DNA of 64,000 bases, from contig OY970826.1 of the NCBI GenBank assembly GCA_963853835.1, forward strand, positions 5,316,001 through 5,380,000, in the 5' to 3' direction. This DNA is from Calendula officinalis. Taxonomy: Eukaryota; Streptophyta; Magnoliopsida; Asterales; Asteraceae. The notes beneath the pieces are model-generated. The model was given only the letters and a program-made list of their open reading frames with translations. It was not told where the DNA came from and did not search any database. This document shows, in pieces, positions 12,809 to 24,118 of this stretch (its first letter is position 1; each line of letters opens with the position of its first letter). Made by a program: the position numbers and the translations under genes.

Positions 12809-14031
12809 GTTTGGTTTCTAGCAATTATAATATGAGAACGTAAGATAACAGAGTCGATCAATTATGGTTAATATGACAAATCAAGTGATGTGAAAAGATT
12901 AGGTAAGATGTAAGATGACTTTTTCAGACAGATATAATAAACTATTTCCTAGTTCTTTGTTGTGTTTCTTGTTTAAGGTGAGGCTTTCAATTCCCTAAGT
13001 TGACTAATCTTCATTTTCTTCAATACTCACGAGATTAGTCGTACTCGACTATCTTCAACCGTGGTTCCTTTTAATAATTCATGACTAAGATAGTTCCACA
13101 TTGTATCATGTAATTATAAACACGGTGATCAGGCGTTTTTATAATATCATCATACAATGTTTCCTCATCCTCATCACTTCATATTCTTCATTCACGAATA
13201 CGAGTGTTTCCTCCGTACTTCCATTGTACGCGGAATTAAAAGATTATACTACAGTTTTCAATGAACTTTGGAATTTTATCTTCATGTGAGATTATACGAA
13301 ATTAGGAGTTATACTTGGAATTTATTTTAGAGAGATCCTAGAAATAACATGCGACAACTTTTGTATCTTCATATCGTCGTGTTAGAGGTATATGGGTAGA
13401 TATTCAATCGTCGGGTATGTGGCAAATCTTTCGAGTTTTACGATTAGTGGAACGAGAAATTAGGGTCGAGGTTAGGATACTTTCGTGAGGTGCAATGTGT
13501 GACAAGGAAATATAATGTATATAGTGTGTGAGGTGAATATCTAGCGTGTGATTAAGGTAAGTGGTGCACGTGTAGAGATGCTCCTGACTTGGTGTCGATT
13601 GGTGATGCGTCGCAATGCTCGTTGTTCAATCAACTAGAGTACCCAAAATATTTACTGCTCGAAGACGTTCGGTAGGAATTTTCGAATTCATGTTTTCGTG
13701 CAAGTGGTTAGTGATGTGTAGGGTATGTGGTGTAAACAGGTAGTTAACATCGTAGTGTAATATACTAAGCATACAATATGCTGAAATAAGTTACACATAT
13801 AATTTCACGTATAAGTATCTAATGGCATATAAGCAATCTACTTCAAGTAAGTGTAAGGTAAGTCATGTTCCTAGTAGTAGGTCTAATGAGAGATATGAAA
13901 TGCAGGTACACATGAATGCAAATTTCTTTTTCATCATTTTTTTCTTTGAAATTCTAGGTGAAGTGAAAACATTTTGACCCAAAATCTTTTCCGGTTATAG
14001 ATTAGATTCACGCTAATTCACTATAACCAAT
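12809..14031 (-). other. Untranslated leader of the Gypsy element
   Basis: About 1.2 kb between the primer site and gag. No coding domain was seen. This is where packaging and dimerisation signals would be expected. Confidence 0.5.
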
Positions 14032-14044
14032 GGCTCTGATACCA
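14032..14044 (-). other. Primer-binding site, initiator tRNA-Met type
   Basis: The minus strand reads TGGTATCAGAGCC three bases inside the 5' LTR, complementary to the 3' end of initiator methionine tRNA. Confidence 0.85.
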
Positions 14045-15886
14045 ATCTGTCACACCCCGCCAAAACTAGTTTTGCGGAAGCGCAGGCGTGTGACGAACAT
14101 CAGTAATCATAACACATCGATAATAGTAAAGCAACGCAATCAAAATGGATTACCAACATAAACGTTTACAAAATCCCAAAGTGATAGTTTTAAACAACAT
14201 TCAAAAGACACAATCGTTTAAGATTTCCAAACTATATTTAGACTCATTGTCTAAATATAAAGATAAAATCTTCTCAAAATAGGTAATCCGATGCATGCTT
14301 AGAAATTAAATTCTTCATTTTTCATTACCTGAGAAAACATATAGAAAAAGTGTCAACACAAAGGTTGGTGAGTTCACAGGTTTTGTGACTCCATAAAATA
14401 TTTCGCTTCTTAAAAGTGAATCCAGTACGCATCATGTACCAATTGAATACTTGTTCTGAATCATAAGGTGATTTTAAGTGTAATGCATAATCCCTTAAAT
14501 GTTTGCAGGACATTTAAGTTGAAGTATATCATTGAGCCCATAATCAAACCAAAAATCCCTCTTAGAATATATATCTCATATGTTACACGGCTAGCGCTTA
14601 CTAGCCATGAGCGGGGGATCAATCCCGATAGTACTATCCATATATTCTTTGGCTACCACAAATAGTTAATGATTATAATTAAACGTAGACCGAAGCAGTG
14701 GTCCTTCAAAGTTTGGAGCAGTACACACCAATGATCATACAAAAGATTATTTATCACAAAAGCATTTGAATAAGTATATGTTTTCTCCCCCAAATTAAAT
14801 AGTTAAAACGGTAAAAGTGGGGCCGTGAAACTCACCTGATTCGATAATGCTAGTGATAAATGATATGAGTATAAGCCCGGTAATCTGCCTCGGCTACCTA
14901 TAGGTGTGAGGTCAAAAGTAAGTAGACGGCTCTATAAGCGCGTCTATGCACGCGGTTCACTCATTTAATATTTTTAATTTTATTATGTTGTAGTATTTAT
15001 TTTATCACTTATGTATACACATATTTTTCATGAAATCGTTTCTGTTCCTTTCATGCACAAGGATATTTTGGATTAGGATATACACATATACAATCAAATT
15101 GTATTTGGGTTTTACCTTTTAAGTAATGTATGAAAAAGAACACCATATATTAATGCATGGGTTTTAAGTTGGTTTGACCCATTTTAATATTTTAATTTTT
15201 AGCAAACTCATTTACATAAATAAAAATTATATATGTAGCATGCATTATTACTTGCACCAAGCATGTTGAATCCACTTGTACCTTGCATGACGACTAACAT
15301 CATGCATGAGAAAAAGAAAGAAAAGAACATTTCACCTCATGAGGAACTCTCCTGACTTCGCAAAGGGGTGTCCGGTTCTTTTTTGTTCAAGTTAATAAGT
15401 GATAATATGTAATGTAGTGTTTATAAATAGTACTAGTCATCCTTGATACTTTTAACCAATTACAGTTTAGATCCAAGGTTTGGGGTGATCGTTTATGCTT
15501 ATTAAAAGTCTAGTATCTAGTGTGGTTAAGTGGGTTTCACAAGGTTTCTTCTTTGACATAGTTTTTAGGCTACATTTATTTTGTATTTTGGTATATTTAA
15601 TATCATGAGTGATCTCAAACATGCATAAACATAAGCTAATTATGTAAAAATGAAGAGAAAATGGTATTTGCTCACAATAACTTCGGTTGGGGCTTTTTTT
15701 TTTTATTGTGATGATTCTTCTCTTGCTTCAACACTCCTTGACAACCTATTAGAATTGTAAGTATAATAGTCTTTGAAGAAAGTATGTATGGATGTTGGTA
15801 GAGTAAGAAAAGAAATGCTTAGGAATTTACCTCAACTTGAGATTGTTGCAAGTGAAAGTCAAATTTTGAAGGTTTATGTTGATATG

Positions 15887-16199
15887 TGATACGTGTCTAA
15901 TATTATAGTTTATGGTATTTTAGTTATTTTAATTTTAATTAGTATTTTCAATTTTAGTTAAGTAAATTATTATTAGTAATTTATATTTTGTAAGTTAGTT
16001 TATTTAGTCAAACTAGTTGGTTTAATGTATGTTAGTGGTAATAGTTAGTGGAAATAGTGGGCTAGTTAGTTAATTTGTTTTAGTATTTATATGTGATTTT
16101 GGTTTGTGGAAAAGTTAATGAAGAAAAAGTTGTTAAAAGTATTTTTAGTTTCTTTCTTAATTTCTTGGGAGATTAGTCATCTCAAATCGACTTCTATCA
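15887..16199 (+). repeat. 5' LTR of the nested element
   Basis: 313 bp, very AT-rich, identical in length to its partner with three substitutions. Confidence 0.92.
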
Positions 16200-16226
16200 T
16201 TTGGTGCTTTCATCTTCGTCCTCGCC

Positions 16227-16873
16227 ATGCCTCCCCGCAAGGAACCTCAAACACTCGAAGAAACCATGTCCACCATGGTTGAAATGATGCAAAAACTCAT
16301 TCAAACAATCAACCTAAATACCGATAAAATCCTCGCTAGCCAAAAGCTGGTTAACACCAACCTTGAAATCATCTCGAAACATATCGCCTTCCAAACCACC
16401 GTTACCACCAATCTTCTTAAGGCCATAACCAAGAACGCCACCAACCTCACCACCCAAGGTCTCTATTCCCTAACCAGTACAACCACAGGTATCACCAATA
16501 CCGACATAGAGGTCGCCAATGAAACTTCCCCACCGCCACCTCCTCCACCTATCAAACCACCTCAAAATACCCCAAAAGTTCAAGATGAGATGGTCATTTT
16601 TTATCCATCAAAACTTCACAAAAGTTATGACTTTGTCAATCTCATCGAGGAAAAGTTCACACTCGGCCACCTTCGGTTCACAACCTCAAACAAACCCGTT
16701 CCACTACGGTTACAATGTCTTTCACCCAATGAGATCCAAGTTAATCGGTGTCAAAGACTTTATTTTCGATGCTTGAAAATATTTTACACTAGTCACCAAC
16801 CCAAACCTCCTCCAAAACCACCGGACAAGAACTCCGACCTTGAGGACAAGGTCGTTTTTGAGGCGCGGAGTAT
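16227..16873 (+). pseudogene. Gag start joined to the end of Pol (internal deletion product)
   Basis: An open frame starts at ATG 16227 with a gag-like N terminus (MPPRKEPQTLEETMSTMVEM), coiled-coil-like up to about residue 75, then a proline run and sequence without recognisable domains. It ends in DLEDKVVFEARS, which resembles the last residues of Gypsy Pol next to the polypurine tract. The frame runs on into the 3' LTR. There is no protease, RT, RNase H or integrase core. The natural reading is a deletion derivative that kept only the two ends of gag-pol. Confidence 0.65.
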
Positions 16874-17186
16874 TGATACGTGTCTAATATTATAGTTTAT
16901 GGTATTTTAGTTATTTTAATTTTAATTAGTATTTTCAATTTTAGTTAAGCAAATTATTATTAGTAATTTATATTTTGTAAGTTAGTTTATTTAGTCAAAC
17001 TAGTTGGTTTAATGTATGTTAGTGGTAATAGTTAGTGGAAATAGTGGGCTAGTTAGTTAATTTGTTTTAGTATTTATATGTGATTTTGGTTTGTGGAAAA
17101 GTTAATGAAGAAAAAGTTGTTAAAAGTATTTTTAGTTTCTTTCTTAATTTCTTGGGAGATTAGTCATTTCAAACCGACTTCTATCA
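16874..17186 (+). repeat. 3' LTR of the nested element
   Basis: 313 bp; starts TGATACGTGTC and ends CTTCTATCA. Confidence 0.92.
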
Positions 17187-18040
17187 ATATGCACGAATTG
17201 AGTAGGAACCAAAAAGGAACTAGTGATTTGTTATGGAGGATTCTCAAGGGGATGGTGATATAATGAAACGGTTGGTGTATATTTGTGGTTTGGATCTAAA
17301 ATCCTAAAGTCACTAACCAGCTTTGTTACATGAGAGGTAAAAGGATGAAATGATGTATTTTGGTTTTCAATGCATAAAGGAAAACGTTGGTAAGATTTTT
17401 GTCTGGAAAAGAGATTTAGAAGGAGGATGATTGTCTGCAATGTCGAAGGGGATGGATGGTTAAAAGAGGACAATGTCACAATACTTTGACTTTTGAATTT
17501 TGAGGAAAAAGATGTATTTTTTTTTTCATTTATTTTATTTCCTATTTTACTTTCTTAGAATATATCCAATTAATTTAGTGTATTATCGAGTTAAGATTTA
17601 ATTTATTGGTTAAATATTATATGATGGTTGTATATTTAATCCTATTATTTATTGGGTTTAGTTACGGTATATAAGGTTACGCATTCGTTTATGTTTAACA
17701 TGGTTCGTGCTATACTCATGTATGATTTTAATTTGTTTGGGTTATACTTTATTATATAAAATGATCTTAATGTTTATAAACGATTCGACTAAAATTGCGT
17801 TCGTGGGTCACCAACGTGCTTAGTCACGTGTACATCCGTGAAACCAAATCCCAGAATAATTTGCCAACATGCTAAATGTGTGTATGGATAAAATACGTAT
17901 GGTCGACACATAATACAAGTTAAAACTAGGCTCATTTAATAAAACGTACTTTCATTAATGACACTTGTTTTACATTTTTAGTGCTCGGTTACAATAGAGA
18001 ATCGGGTAACCGGTCCATTTTCGAGGGTTGTCACACATGT

Positions 18041-20309
18041 CTTATCTAATAAGTTGAAAGATAAATATAAACAAATAGTAGGAAACAATACCATTAAAGT
18101 ATTTCAAGGGATAGGTGTCGTGACGCGCTAGTGCCCCTCCTCCTACGTGGAAGCCAAAATTCTCATTGGTGCCAACCCAGAAGTTACGTGAGTGAGGTGG
18201 CGTAACAGACGCCAGTTGAGTGGTGGACGTAATGAGGAGAGAGAGGGTGTTGGCCGGTGGTATTTAAATGGGTCCCAAAAGATTACTTTATCACTTGTAT
18301 CAATATTGTGAAAGACGGTATATCTTAGATAAGAAATGGATTGTGGATTTCGTACACATTTTGTTAAATTAGAAGTTAACTAATCTTTATATTCATTTCA
18401 AATTGGTCAAAATACATTTAATATCCTAAACTTAGTTGATTATGTTTTCTACTACAATGAACTATTAGATGCAACATAATACTCTGAATTTTATAAAATG
18501 GTCGATTTAATATCCCAATTTACTAATTTGGTCTTATTTTCTCATGTAATTTCCTTAAAATATTAATGTTTTGATATTAACGTATACTTTTTAATCCGTC
18601 AAAAACTCCAACTAAAGTAAGTCAAGTAAGAAAATACGATCCAATTAACGAGTCACTATATACTAAATTAACTATTTTATCAAGTTCAGGATATCATATC
18701 ACATTTTTAGTAGTTCAGATTATTAAGGAACCTACTCTGTTAAGTTCAAAATACTAAAATACATTTTAAAAATATAGATAGTTAGATACTATACTTGTTA
18801 TCATTATACATATAATCATCACTAAAACTCAAATCCAAATACCTCATACAAATGACATTTTTATATGTTAATTATCCAATATGAGCCAATGAGATTTAAC
18901 AAAATTAAAAGAGTAGGGGATTGGGGGTGAGGGGAGGGCCCCCTCATCATTTGAAGTAAGTGATCCAGAACCAGAATCCTGATAACCACACATCAACTCA
19001 ACTCATCATCAATTATGGTCCCTCATCTTCTTGTTTCCGCGTCTCTATCTAACACACTCGGTTTTTTTCTTTTATTAAAGGGTACATCCAAGTGCATATC
19101 ATCTTCTACACTATCATCATGCCCCTTTTACTTCATTCTTATCAACAATTGTCTTTTCCTCAAACACAATCATAAATATTAGGTATTTTATCCTTTTTAC
19201 AATATAAATAAAAAATTTAACTTTTATATACTTATAATGTCGTCAAGTCGTCGACTATGGTTGTAACGATTCTTTATAAAAAAAAAAACGAGCATTTTAA
19301 CCATCGAATGTTATAAAATTAATGGGTCGAGAGTCGTGAAAAATCATGCTAAGAGTGGGTAGAGTAGGGTAGGGGAGCATTTAGATCGAAACGACATCAA
19401 TGGTGTAGCCTTTTCTAGAGTGGCTTGTGTGGACACCATCCAACTTACTTTCCTCTACGAATGACCTCATCACGTTCTCGTTTATCTAAGAGTACTGATA
19501 TTGTTTCATACTATTTGTTACTACTTATCTTGCTACTTATTAGATCAAGAAATGTGTCAAAATCAAGAGATAATATTAAGAGAGGAAATTAGTGGATCAC
19601 ACATGTCATCTTATCAATCAAGTAGAAAGATGAGTAAGAACAAATGGTATAAATAAATATAATTTCTCTTTATCTAAATCACATCATTGATCTAGAAAGA
19701 ATACAATAGTTTTTGTTAAAGCATACATTTTTATTTTTAATAAATTTTTATGTTATTTTTAAGTACTTAGTACTCGAAGATATATCTAACTTTGTTAATT
19801 TATGAGTAGTTTATAGAGGTTTTGTGTTTGCCGTTAAAAAAATCTATAAGATAAAACCTACAAAATAAAATGTCACTTGGCAATAATTAATTTTTTGCAA
19901 ATATGTTGTGTAAAGTAGTAATTAGTTCATGGTCAAAATAAAGGTTCCATACCAACATTTTTTTCTTGAAAAGACCATAAAATGTACAAATTATGCTAAT
20001 AAATGAATTTGTAACTTATAACCACTGATGTCAGAAATTCAATTGGATACCAATTGTACCATTAATTCCATATTAACAAGAGAACAACTAACACGTTTAT
20101 GGATCTTAACATCTTTTACTAAACAACAGATAAAATATTATGTTTAAACTTTGTGAAACATAAAAAAGTTTTTAGTATGAGATATATCTCTTATTACTTT
20201 ATGATAGTTAAAACTTATTTTAGTCTGCCACCGGTTTTGGATCATATTGCTAGAGTGCAAATATGGTAGCATTGTTATAGTGATGTTATAGTTATTTTAG
20301 CTCTATGAT
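18041..20309. other. Gene-free region
   Basis: AT-rich, with one GC-richer patch at 18112-18260. A weak inverted repeat at about 18405-18775 may be an old MITE. No supported ORF. Confidence 0.4.
19490..19665. repeat. Dispersed repeat family copy 1
   Basis: Shares the words AATGTGTCAAAATCAA, GGAAATTAGTGGAT and ACACATGTCATCTT, in the same order, with 46735-46860 and 51440-51560. It is probably an old MITE; ends are not defined. Confidence 0.45.
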
Positions 20310-20342
20310 ATTGTTAGCGGCCAAGGTGTGGTCTCACTAAAG

Positions 20343-20933
20343 CTACGCCAAATGCAATTCGGCGGCACCAAAGCTCATCAAACCAGTTCTCAACGTGTCC
20401 GAACACGTTAACTTTTGAATTTCCGTGGACACCAGGAGGATATTAGATTGGGTCAGACCAAAATAGCTCGTTAGGGTCTTCATTACCCTGGTCCACATCT
20501 TCGTACCGTCACCTTTTTCCTGGAACAACGAAAGGTTTGAACTCATTTTTTCATATTGTTCTAAACAAAAACTAAACAAACGGTCATTGCCACGTTTTAG
20601 GTCCTCGGATATATCGATTCAAATTTCCGCAAAAATAAATTATTTGTCTTGAGTCCAGCTTATTTTGTGGTTGTGTTTCCATAACAATTTCGTTAGATGG
20701 CATAAATATTTGCTCGTCAAGGGTGTAGGGTGTTTGGCTGATGTTGGAATATCTGTTGTTGAAGTTGAAGGAATGCTAATTGTTCTTGGATCATTGGTGG
20801 AAACATTGTAATAAACGGTGCGGGTTGAGCCGATGTAGATGATGGTGAAGTGGAGGTAGAAGAAGGCGAGGAAGTAAACGGTCATTGAAAAACAAAAAAA
20901 ATGATTCAAGAAATCATTGTTTGGGTTAGACAT
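20343..20933 (-). pseudogene. Degenerate ORF1-like remnant of a Harbinger element
   Basis: On the minus strand, broken frames begin MSNPNND, pass through a Gln-rich TMFPPMIQEQLAFLQLQQQ segment and a VMETQPQNK segment, then a frame of about 78 residues to 20343. The Pro/Gln-rich start followed by an acidic stretch resembles the trihelix/Myb-like ORF1 proteins that accompany PIF transposases, often annotated in plants as glutathione S-transferase T3-like. There are several frame breaks. I do not see the Myb-like domain clearly, so this remains a guess. Confidence 0.25.
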
Positions 20934-21154
20934 TATAGGTGAAAGTGTGTTTGAAAGTGGATATATGTTTGGACGATTGAATGTTGTGGGTTAAAATGAG
21001 TGTAAAATGAATGTATTTAAAGGTAAAATTTGGTTAACTAAATTTTTTTAGGAAAAGGGTTTTGAGCATTGCAAATTAGAAAATAGATAAAAAAAAAATC
21101 ATTAAACAAATGTTAATTGGATGGCGTCAGCACAATAGCGATGATGGCCATGTC

Positions 21155-21644
21155 TGTTGGGATATAAGTATTCTATTACTGATGCTGCAGTTGGTACTGA
21201 CGAAGATTTAATGTTGATACACAAGTTAGTACTGATGGGGCAGAAATGAAAATATACTACTGATCTTGGATATACTACTGATGGGTGCATATACTACTGA
21301 TGTCGATAAACAGAACAGATTGTGTCTGAGATTCTAGTATAGTTAGTTATAGAATGGATATCACTTTGTAATTCAATTGTAATCGTTTCCTATAATAACT
21401 AGGTTAAAGTTTTAGGCTTCAAGGACTATTGTATATAGTTCCTTATGAATTGTAAACATACGTGTATTGATCGATCAAATTAATACATTGAAGCTTTTTT
21501 GTGATAAACTGTGTTCTTATTCATTCACATTCAATTTACAGTTTACATTGTTCTTAATCAATAACAAGAGTGTTAATCCGCTGTAACTTCTCTTTGTTAG
21601 TAGATCTGTGATTTAATAGCTTGTTAAGTTGTTCGATCCTGACA
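21155..21644 (+). repeat. 5' LTR of the Copia element
   Basis: 490 bp. It contains three ACTACTGAT copies spaced 18-19 bp apart (21256, 21274, 21293) and related TACTGA words just before them. Confidence 0.92.
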
Positions 21645-21646
21645 AG

Positions 21647-21659
21647 TGGTATCAGAGCG
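21647..21659 (+). other. Primer-binding site of the Copia element
   Basis: TGGTATCAGAGCG begins two bases after the 5' LTR and matches initiator tRNA-Met. Confidence 0.85.
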
Positions 21660-21719
21660 TTAAGGTTCTAGATCTACGAATTAAGAACAACAAAAAGTTT
21701 CATACTTTTGAAACAAAAA

Positions 21720-22812
21720 ATGTTAATCATGACTGATAACAATGAAAGCACTCAGGCAAACAAGATTCCAATCCTCACTCCCAACAACTTTGGGATGTGG
21801 AAAAACAGAATTAAGCAATACATGCTTATCACTGACTATTCCATGTGGGAAGTTGTTCTAGAAGGTAACAAAATCATTCCAATCCCAATCACTAGCACAT
21901 CAACTGAAGCAGACAAGGTCAAAAGTGATAAGGAAAGGAAGGACAAAGGCATTGAACTAAAGACCTTAAGCACTCTGTTGCTTGCCATTCCTAATGACTA
22001 CCAACATCTATTTGTTGAATATGATGATGCTAAGAAGCTATGACAGGCACTGGAGAAAAGATTTGTTGGTACCAAAAGCACCAAAAGAAACATGAAATCT
22101 GTGCTTAAACAAGAATTCGAAAACTTCAAAGGACAAAATAATGAATCTTTGTCACAAGTTTTTGATCGATTCAACAAACTCATTGGTGAACTCAACCAGG
22201 TTGGAGTTATACCAGACAATGATGATGTGAACAGAAAGTTTCTCTGGATCTCTTGGAGAAGAATGGACTATGTATACTGTTATATATAGACAAGGAGATG
22301 CATTGGAAGATAAGGAGCTGGATGAACTCTACAATGAACTTCGAGTGTTTGAATCTGAGGTAAGTCAGAAAACTCCTAGTTTACCTTCAAACAATGATGC
22401 TTTTGTGTCAAGTACAGGTACAGGTCAAGATGTTGCATCTGGAAAGCTGATGGAAACTGAAGATGCAGCTAGAGAATCCTTCTTTACTAGTCATGTACAT
22501 ACTGCATTGATTAGTGAAGATCTGGAACAAATCAACCATGATGATCTGGAAGATATGGACATCAAATGGAAGATGGCAATGCTCAGCTTGAAGACTAAGA
22601 GATTTCTTCAAAGAACTGGGAGACAGAATCTGAACTTCAACAAAGGTGAACGTGCTGGCTTTGACAAAACCAAAGTCAAATGCTACAACTGCAACAATTT
22701 TGGTCACTTTGTTAGAGAATGTCCTAGCAAAGATCAAAGATCAAATTATAACAAGAGCATCACCTTAAATTCAACTGCTTTGGTATCTCAAGAGGGTCAA
22801 GGTTATGACTAG
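21720..22812 (+). pseudogene. Copia gag, broken
   Basis: ATG at 21720 opens a gag frame with the usual FGMWKNRIKQYML segment. A TGA at 22041-22043 interrupts it; the frame resumes to about 22245, where a one-base insertion shifts it, and it continues to a TAG at 22810. A CCHC knuckle (CYNCNNFGHFVREC) lies at about 22681-22722. Gag packages element RNA. The nonsense and frameshift changes make this copy defective. Confidence 0.85.
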
Positions 22813-24118
22813 AGCTTTCAAGCAGAGGAACATGCTCAAAATCAAGCTCTCATGGCCTTCACTTATTCTACTACTGAGGTACATTCCAAATCTTGTACTC
22901 CTGAATGCATTAAAGCATATAAAGAGCTAGAAAAACTTAATGAAGAAACTCTTGATGAGATGATATTAAACAGGAATAGAAGAATTGAATTTAATGGTTG
23001 TATTGCAGATTTAGAAAATTAAATTAAAATTTATAAAATAATTGATCCCAAAATTAAAGATGAATTATTACAAGCCACATATGCTAAAGAACATGCTGAG
23101 TTAAAATTAAAAAAACTTTAATCAAATTAGAAGAATGTCAGTTACAGTTAGAACAATATAAATTAACTATTAAAAAATTTGAAAGAAGTTCTAAAATAAT
23201 TAATGAATTAACCAGTAATCAAACCTCTGAAAAGGTTGTTCATGGTGTTGGATATCATGCAGTCCTACCTCCAACAAATTTTATTCCTCCACTTCAAACT
23301 AGTTCATAAAGAATTTTAAATGAATTAAAGATAGAAAGTCAAACTGAAACCAGTAATGATGCATCTGATGATGAACAAACCATTAAATCAACTGATACAA
23401 GTTTTCATACCACACAAAGTCAAACTGAATCCCCTAAATATACCTCTGAAAATATACCCACAATTTTAAGAAGGGGAAATCAAACAAACTTGAATCAATT
23501 AAAAGAACAAAGAAAGCATGAGAGTGCTAAAACAACTAAATTAACATGTCTGATCTGTAATAAAGTTAATCATCTAGCAAATGATTGTCACTTCAATCCA
23601 ATTAATTGCAAAGAATTCAAGGAATTTAAAGCAAATAAAGAAAAATTCAAAGAATCCAAATTAAAACAAACTGAAAAAGTTCAACAAACAAAAAATCCAC
23701 ATGTTAAAGTCCCAAAATTTGGAAGATCTGCACAAAGATTCATGCAAAATAATCAAAGACAAAATCAATTTTCAAGATATTCAACTTTTTCAAACATCAG
23801 TAGGAACTCCCATAAGTTTACTACTGGTAATAAACCTAATTACAATGTTGTAAGATACAACTACTATAATACTACTGATCATGCTAAAAAATCATATTAC
23901 CCAAATACTACTGGTCCATTAGTAGTAAAATACTCAAAAGCCAAAAACTATGTGTATAAACCAAAATCAGTAGTAAAACCAATCAGCAGTAACAATCAAC
24001 ATATAAAGACCAAACTTGCATCCAAAGCTTATATAAGTCGAAAATCTTAATCTTCAAAGGATGAACCCAAGTCAAAACAAGCTTGGGTTCCCAAAATTAA
24101 CTAATCCATTTACTTCTT
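22813..24118 (+). pseudogene. Degenerate gag C-terminal region with a second zinc knuckle
   Basis: Broken frames rich in Lys/Glu/Asn with several stops (for example near 23022 and 23120). The longest piece, 23490-24050, carries a second CCHC motif CLICNKVNHLANDC and then a basic, Asn/Tyr-rich tail with several TTGP and TTD words encoded by ACTACTG repeats. A long gag tail with two knuckles fits the SIRE lineage. Confidence 0.65.

Larger units (their letters stand above)
15887..17186 (+). mobile_element. 1.3-kb deleted LTR retrotransposon nested in an LTR
   Basis: Two 313-bp LTRs (15887-16199 and 16874-17186) differ at three positions and surround a 674-bp interior. The element begins TGATACGTGTC, ends CTTCTATCA and is flanked by the duplication ATATG (15882-15886 and 17187-17191). 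The interior starts TTTGGTGCTTTCATC, a probable primer site for a tRNA I cannot name, and ends in a purine-rich GAGGCGCGGAGTAT. It is orientated opposite to its host element. Confidence 0.92.
8638..18035 (-). mobile_element. Non-autonomous Gypsy LTR retrotransposon with a nested insertion
   Basis: Two LTRs (8638-11318 and 14048-18035) bound a 2.7-kb interior. The element is flanked by a perfect 5-bp duplication CATGT (8633-8637 and 18036-18040). Read on the minus strand, the order is 5' LTR (right), tRNA-iMet-type primer site, leader, gag, a stub of the pol C terminus, polypurine tract and 3' LTR (left). Protease, reverse transcriptase, RNase H and nearly all of integrase are absent, so it would depend on another element for movement. 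I count roughly 25 differences between the 2.7-kb LTRs by eye (about 1%), indicating a fairly recent insertion. The 5' LTR was later hit by a 1.3-kb element. Confidence 0.93.
14048..18035 (-). repeat. 5' LTR of the Gypsy element, interrupted
   Basis: It matches the other LTR almost base for base, except for 1300 bp of foreign DNA plus a 5-bp duplication at 15887-17191. Removing that gives 2683 bp against 2681 bp for the partner. Confidence 0.93.
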
